DNA of 8,722 nt, from contig CALBDV010000906.1 in the NCBI GenBank assembly GCA_937927565.1, positions 1-8,722 of the forward strand, read 5' to 3'. Source of the DNA: an uncultured Holophagales bacterium. Its GTDB lineage: Bacteria > Acidobacteriota > Thermoanaerobaculia > UBA5066. Position numbers and translations under genes: made by a program. This document shows, piece by piece, positions 5,885 through 8,722 of this stretch (position 1 is the first letter of the stretch; each line of letters begins with the position of its first letter). The notes below the pieces were generated by a model. That model was not told the DNA's origin and made no database searches. It saw only the letters and a list, made by a program, of their open reading frames with translations.

Positions 5885-7354
5885 GTGAAGGTCGAGTCGT
5901 TCCGCAGGCGCTTCTTCGAGCTCCTCCCCCGCTACGAATGGACCGGGACGCTCGGTCACGGCGGGATTGGCGTCGTCTTCAAGGCGTTCGACCGGGAGCT
6001 CGAGGAAACCGTCGCCATCAAGGTCCTCTCGCCGAATCTCGAACGGGACGAGAACGCGCTCCTGGCGCGCTTCAAGCGCGAGGTCGCCCTCAACCGGAAG
6101 ATCAAGCATCCGAACGTCGCCCGGATGTACGACTACGGCATCGCGGGCGACTACCCGTTCATCACGATGGAGCTGATCGACGGCGAGGACCTCTGGACGC
6201 TGATCGGAAAACGCCACCGCTACCCCGCGGCCGAGGCCGTTCCGATCGTTCGGCAGATCGCCCGCGGCACCGCGGCCATCCACCGGCTCAAGATCCTCCA
6301 CCGCGACCTGAAGTCGCAGAACGTCATCATCGACCGGCAGGGCGCGGCGGTCATCCTGGACTTCGGACTCGCGCGCGGTTCGTGGGAGCCGGGCCTGACG
6401 ATGGCCTCGGTCCTCCTCGGGACGCCCCAGTACATGTCGCCCGAGCAGGCGCTCGGAGAAGCGCTCGACGAGAGGGCCGACCTCTATTCCATCGGCATCA
6501 TCGCCTGGGAAATGCTCACCGGCCGGACCCCTTTCCAGGGCGAGTCGCCCGTCGCGACGGCGATGAAGCACGTGAACGACCCCTTCCCCGACATCCGGGA
6601 GCTGGTCCCGCAGCTCGAGCCGGATCTCTTCGCCGTCCTGACGCGCGTCCTCGCCAGGAAGCGCGAGGACCGGTTCGCCTCGGCTCTCGAGCTCGACGAC
6701 GCCCTCGCCCTCTGCAGCACCGGCCCCGCCGCTCCCCTGTCGGAGGGCCGCATCCTCCCGGAGGCCGAGGCTTTCCTGCGCGAGGTGGAGGTCGCGATCG
6801 ACTCCATCATCCTGCCGCGAGACTCCCGCTCGGCCCCGAGGGCCGAGGCGCCGAGAACGATCGTGGTCACGCGGCCTCGCCGGCGCCCGCCGGTCGTCCT
6901 CGTCGTCGACGAGGAGGTCCGCGACCTCCTCAAGATCGCCACGGCCCTCTGCATGACCGGCTGCCGGACGCTCGAGGTGACGAGCGCCGAGGAGGCGCTG
7001 GAGACGGCCCTGTCGCGCCAGGTCGACCTCGTCCTGATGAACGCCCGGCTCTCCCGCCTGGACGGCTTCGACGTCGCGCGAATCCTGAAGTCGACCCCGC
7101 GCTCGGCGCACATTCCGGTCCTGCTTCTCGCCTCCCACCCGGACCGCGCCCTTCACGCCTTCGCCCTCCAGTCGGGGGCCGCCGACCTCCTCCCGAAACC
7201 GGTCCCGCAGGCACTCCTGGAAGAACGGGCCTGGGAGCTCCTCCGGCTGCGCGGCTTCACTCGCCCGGCCGACGGCGGCCCGGCCCATCGGGAGAAGACG
7301 CCGCCGCCCCGTTCCGCGACGCGGCAGCGGGAGCGGTCGAAGAGCCGCCACTGA
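5885..7354 (+). CDS. Soluble Ser/Thr protein kinase fused to a degenerate receiver domain
   Basis: Hanks-type kinase transferring phosphate from ATP to Ser/Thr of unknown substrates. It has 489 residues. The kinase domain (about 18-275) looks active: glycine loop GHGGIGVV (24-31), Lys46 in AIK, Glu66 of helix C, HRDLKSQN (139-146), DFG (159-161), and GTPQYMSPEQ (179-188) at the end of an activation loop with T172, S175 and T180. There is no transmembrane segment or PASTA domain, unlike PknB. A linker (about 280-335) leads to a receiver-like domain (about 336-455). That domain keeps acidic D342/E343 and K438, but the phospho-acceptor Asp is Asn386 (codon AAC at 7040-7042) and the conserved Thr/Ser is Ala416. 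Phosphotransfer from a histidine kinase is therefore unlikely; docking or dimerisation is more likely. The C-terminus is basic (RQRERSKSRH). The start is GTG. The gene sits between the propeller and the FMN reductase and is probably in one operon with the propeller. Confidence 0.95.
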   Translation: MKVESFRRRFFELLPRYEWTGTLGHGGIGVVFKAFDRELEETVAIKVLSPNLERDENALLARFKREVALNRKIKHPNVARMYDYGIAGDYPFITMELIDGEDLWTLIGKRHRYPAAEAVPIVRQIARGTAAIHRLKILHRDLKSQNVIIDRQGAAVILDFGLARGSWEPGLTMASVLLGTPQYMSPEQALGEALDERADLYSIGIIAWEMLTGRTPFQGESPVATAMKHVNDPFPDIRELVPQLEPDLFAVLTRVLARKREDRFASALELDDALALCSTGPAAPLSEGRILPEAEAFLREVEVAIDSIILPRDSRSAPRAEAPRTIVVTRPRRRPPVVLVVDEEVRDLLKIATALCMTGCRTLEVTSAEEALETALSRQVDLVLMNARLSRLDGFDVARILKSTPRSAHIPVLLLASHPDRALHAFALQSGAADLLPKPVPQALLEERAWELLRLRGFTRPADGGPAHREKTPPPRSATRQRERSKSRH

Positions 7355-7383
7355 GGATCCCGCCGGTATCATCCGGTCCGCTC

Positions 7384-7389
7384 GGAGGG
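7384..7389 (+). promoter_or_regulatory. Ribosome binding site of the FMN reductase
   Basis: GGAGGG lies 3 nt before ATG 7393. It fixes this start within a reading frame that stays open far upstream through the Ser/Thr kinase gene. Confidence 0.65.
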
Positions 7390-7392
7390 CCC

Positions 7393-7983
7393 ATGACCGA
7401 CGTCCCCCGCATCCTCGCCTTCGCCGGAAGCCTCAGGACCGGCTCCTACAACGGGAAGATCCTGTCCGTCGCCGCCGATGGCGCACGTGCCGCCGGCGCG
7501 GACGTCACGCGCATCGACCTGCGCGACTTCCCCGTTCCCCCGTACGACGGCGACCTCGAGGCCGCGGAGGGCATTCCCGCCGGCGCCCTGAAGCTGAAGG
7601 GGCTATTCAAGGCCGCCGACGGGCTCCTCATCGCCAGCCCCGAATACAACTCGGCCATCAGCGGGACGCTGAAGAACGTCCTCGACTGGGTCTCCCGCCC
7701 CGCGCCCGACGAAAAGCCCCTCGAGTGCTTCAAGGGAAAGGTCGCTGCCCTCTGCTCCGCGTCGACGGGGGCCCTCGGGGGAATCCGGGGCCTGGCGTCC
7801 GTCCGCATGATCCTCGGCAACATCGGCGTCGTCGTCCTTCCCGACCAGATCTCCCTCCCGAAGGCAGCGGACGCGTTCGACTCCGACGGCAACGTCGTCG
7901 ACCCGGGGCGTCGCAAGGCCCTCATGGAGCTGGGCGGTGCGCTCACCCACGCCACGCGCGCCCTCATGCCGGGAAGAACGTGA
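7393..7983 (+). CDS. NADPH-dependent FMN reductase (flavodoxin-like fold)
   Basis: Cytosolic flavoprotein predicted to reduce FMN, quinones or similar acceptors with NAD(P)H. It has 196 residues, the usual length for the FMN_red family. The flavin-phosphate loop GSLRTGSYN (12-20) follows the first beta strand (ILAFAG), and ASPEYNSAISGTLKNVLDW (81-99) is the family signature with PEYN at 83-86. SASTGALGG (122-130) fits the third flavin-contact loop. No signal peptide is seen. The gene lies 38 bp after the Ser/Thr kinase on the same strand. Its TGA overlaps the ATG of the thioesterase gene (TGATG), implying coupled translation. It may be part of the kinase operon, but its function does not obviously relate to signalling. 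The physiological acceptor cannot be told from sequence. Confidence 0.93.
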   Translation: MTDVPRILAFAGSLRTGSYNGKILSVAADGARAAGADVTRIDLRDFPVPPYDGDLEAAEGIPAGALKLKGLFKAADGLLIASPEYNSAISGTLKNVLDWVSRPAPDEKPLECFKGKVAALCSASTGALGGIRGLASVRMILGNIGVVVLPDQISLPKAADAFDSDGNVVDPGRRKALMELGGALTHATRALMPGRT

Positions 7984-8456
7984 TGGAGAGGCCGGCTTTC
8001 CAGGACCTCTACCCCGACCACTGGGCGCATTGCTACGGTTGCGGGCGTCTGAACGAGCACGGCCTTCACATCCGGAGCTTCTGGGACGGCGAGGAGACCG
8101 TCGCGACGCTCGTCCCCCGGCCGCACCACACAGCGATCCCGGGATTCGTCTACGGCGGCTACATCGCCTCGGTCATCGACTGCCACTCCACGGGGAGCGC
8201 CGCCGCCGCCGCCCACCGGGCCGCAGGTGGGGACCCCGCGGTGGGCCCCTACCCGCGCTTCCTGACCGGGACGCTCAAGGTCGAATACCTCAAGCCGACC
8301 CCGATCGACTCCCCCGTCGAGCTTCGGTCGACCATCGTGGAGGTCAAGGGGCGGAAGGTCACCGTCGCAACGACTCTCTCCTCCCGCGGAGTCGTCTGCG
8401 CCCGCGGCGAGGCCGTTCTCGTCCAGGTCCCCGACACGTGGGAGCCGAAGGCCTGA
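7983..8456 (+). CDS. PaaI-like hotdog-fold thioesterase
   Basis: Predicted acyl-CoA thioesterase of the hotdog superfamily; substrate unknown. It has 157 residues, the normal length for a single-domain member. The N-terminus carries CYGCGRLNEHGLHI (17-30), the Cys-x-x-Cys plus GL segment common in this family. The active-site helix region reads GFVYGGYIASVIDCHSTGSA (54-73). Tyr57 stands where many PaaI proteins have His of the HGG motif, and D66/C67/H68 follow. An alanine run (73-77) is encoded by five GCC triplets (8199-8213). The later strands LTGTLKVEYLKPTPID and GRKVTVATTL fit the hotdog sheet. Its ATG uses the last base of the reductase stop codon, so the two genes are translationally coupled. 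The family is solid, the activity inferred. Confidence 0.9.
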   Translation: MERPAFQDLYPDHWAHCYGCGRLNEHGLHIRSFWDGEETVATLVPRPHHTAIPGFVYGGYIASVIDCHSTGSAAAAAHRAAGGDPAVGPYPRFLTGTLKVEYLKPTPIDSPVELRSTIVEVKGRKVTVATTLSSRGVVCARGEAVLVQVPDTWEPKA

Positions 8457-8458
8457 TG

Positions 8459-8494
8459 GCGGTCCGTTCCGGAAACCGCGCGGACCGCTCCGCG
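8459..8494 (+). repeat. Two mutually exclusive hairpins after the thioesterase gene
   Basis: GCGGTCCG (8459-8466) pairs perfectly with CGGACCGC (8481-8488) around a 14-nt loop that contains the palindrome TTCCGGAA. Alternatively CGCGGA (8479-8484) pairs with TCCGCG (8489-8494) around CCGC. The two stems share 8481-8484. No T-tract follows (TAACAAGG), so this is not a standard intrinsic terminator. It may mark the operon end, protect the 3' end or attenuate the next gene. Confidence 0.45.
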
Positions 8495-8557
8495 TAACAA
8501 GGACGAGATCCTGTGCGTCGTCCGCGCCCGAGCCGGTTGCGGCGGCCCAGGTCTATT

Positions 8558-8562
8558 GGAGG
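8558..8562 (+). promoter_or_regulatory. Ribosome binding site of the right-edge gene
   Basis: GGAGG with a 4-nt spacer precedes ATG 8567. It is the main support for calling a gene at the edge, together with the signal peptide. Confidence 0.7.
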
Positions 8563-8566
8563 ATTG

Positions 8567-8722
8567 ATGGTGAACCGCTCTTCGACCGCCCTCGCTCTCG
8601 TGGCCCTTCTCGCCGTTCCGGCCGCGGCCCAGCAGACGGCCTATCAGGGACACGGCGCCGACAGCGTCCCGCCGGAGGTGCTCGCGAAATTCGTCGCGCC
8701 GCCGCTCCCGTCGGAGCTGTCG
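8567..8722 (+). CDS. Secreted protein, N-terminal part only; possibly an S9-type peptidase
   Basis: Only 52 codons lie in the window. They begin with a clear Sec signal peptide: basic MVNR, hydrophobic core ALALVALLAVPA, and a likely signal peptidase I site after AAA (cleavage near residue 21, before QQTAYQG). No lipobox Cys is present. The mature start, with PPEVLAKFVAPPLPSEL, resembles from memory the short N-terminal segment ahead of the propeller in exported prolyl-oligopeptidase-like (S9) proteins of Acidobacteriota, but no catalytic residue is visible, so the function is open. It lies 110 bp after the thioesterase, with hairpins between, so it may be a separate transcription unit. No convincing promoter was seen in the gap. 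Confidence 0.6.
   Translation, partial: MVNRSSTALALVALLAVPAAAQQTAYQGHGADSVPPEVLAKFVAPPLPSELS

Noticed and set aside
3974..7372. An 1132-codon minus-strand open frame opposite the propeller and Ser/Thr kinase genes
   Set aside because: It lies antisense to two genes with clear domains and consists of Arg/Gly/Asp/Val-rich low-complexity sequence without motifs. Long antisense frames are expected in GC-rich genes with GC-rich third positions.
5122..7392. Long plus-strand frame upstream of and continuous with the FMN reductase
   Set aside because: Only the part from ATG 7393 is a known family, with its own RBS. The upstream part is a frame-shifted reading of the propeller and kinase genes.
8459..8494. 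Intrinsic transcription terminator
   Set aside because: The stems are good but no run of T follows on either strand.
1..8722. CRISPR array, tRNA, rRNA, insertion sequence, attachment site or defence island
   Set aside because: No regularly spaced repeats, cloverleaf-like segments, transposase or integrase motifs, or terminal repeats were seen. Base composition and codon use look even across the window.

Overview
The window is GC-rich (roughly two thirds G+C by eye), densely coding bacterial DNA. A Ser/Thr protein kinase sits next to a PD40/TolB-type beta-propeller lipoprotein, there is a sigma-54 two-component pair, and a secreted protein with an S9-peptidase-like N-terminus begins at the right edge. 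This mix suggests an Acidobacteriota-type genome. That is an inference from gene content; Myxococcota or Gemmatimonadota are not excluded. No rRNA, tRNA, CRISPR array, insertion sequence or phage gene was seen. No gene-free stretch exceeds 127 bp (gaps 2632-2758, 3962-4054, 5867-5884, 7355-7392, 8457-8566).

Left half, minus strand, read right to left. A lipoprotein metallophosphoesterase of the purple-acid-phosphatase type (3961-2759) comes first. Then follows a soluble sensor kinase with a degenerate N-terminal receiver-like domain, two PAS domains and HisKA/HATPase (2631-736). It overlaps by 8 nt an NtrC-family sigma-54 activator (743 to the window edge, cut off inside the AAA+ domain).

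Right half, plus strand. A lipoprotein with about 12 PD40 propeller motifs (4055-5866) is followed 18 bp later by a soluble Ser/Thr kinase fused to a C-terminal receiver-like domain (5885-7354) whose phospho-acceptor Asp is Asn. Then come an NADPH-dependent FMN reductase (7393-7983), a hotdog-fold thioesterase (7983-8456) that overlaps it by one base, and the start of a secreted protein (8567 to the edge).

The most interesting signal is regulatory. Both the kinase/activator operon and the propeller/Ser-Thr-kinase operon are preceded by a sigma-54-like -24/-12 element sharing the core GGTCCGG-N4-TTGC. Each element lies where the predicted transcript would have a 36-39 nt leader. Since the pair encodes a sigma-54 activator, the window may be one circuit: PAS sensor, NtrC-type regulator, then its own operon plus the propeller lipoprotein and the Ser/Thr kinase. 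Three receiver-like domains occur here, one canonical and two lacking the phospho-acceptor Asp. This suggests phosphorylation-independent receiver modules joining His-Asp and Ser/Thr signalling. The circuit is inferred; the domains, motifs and spacings are read from the sequence.
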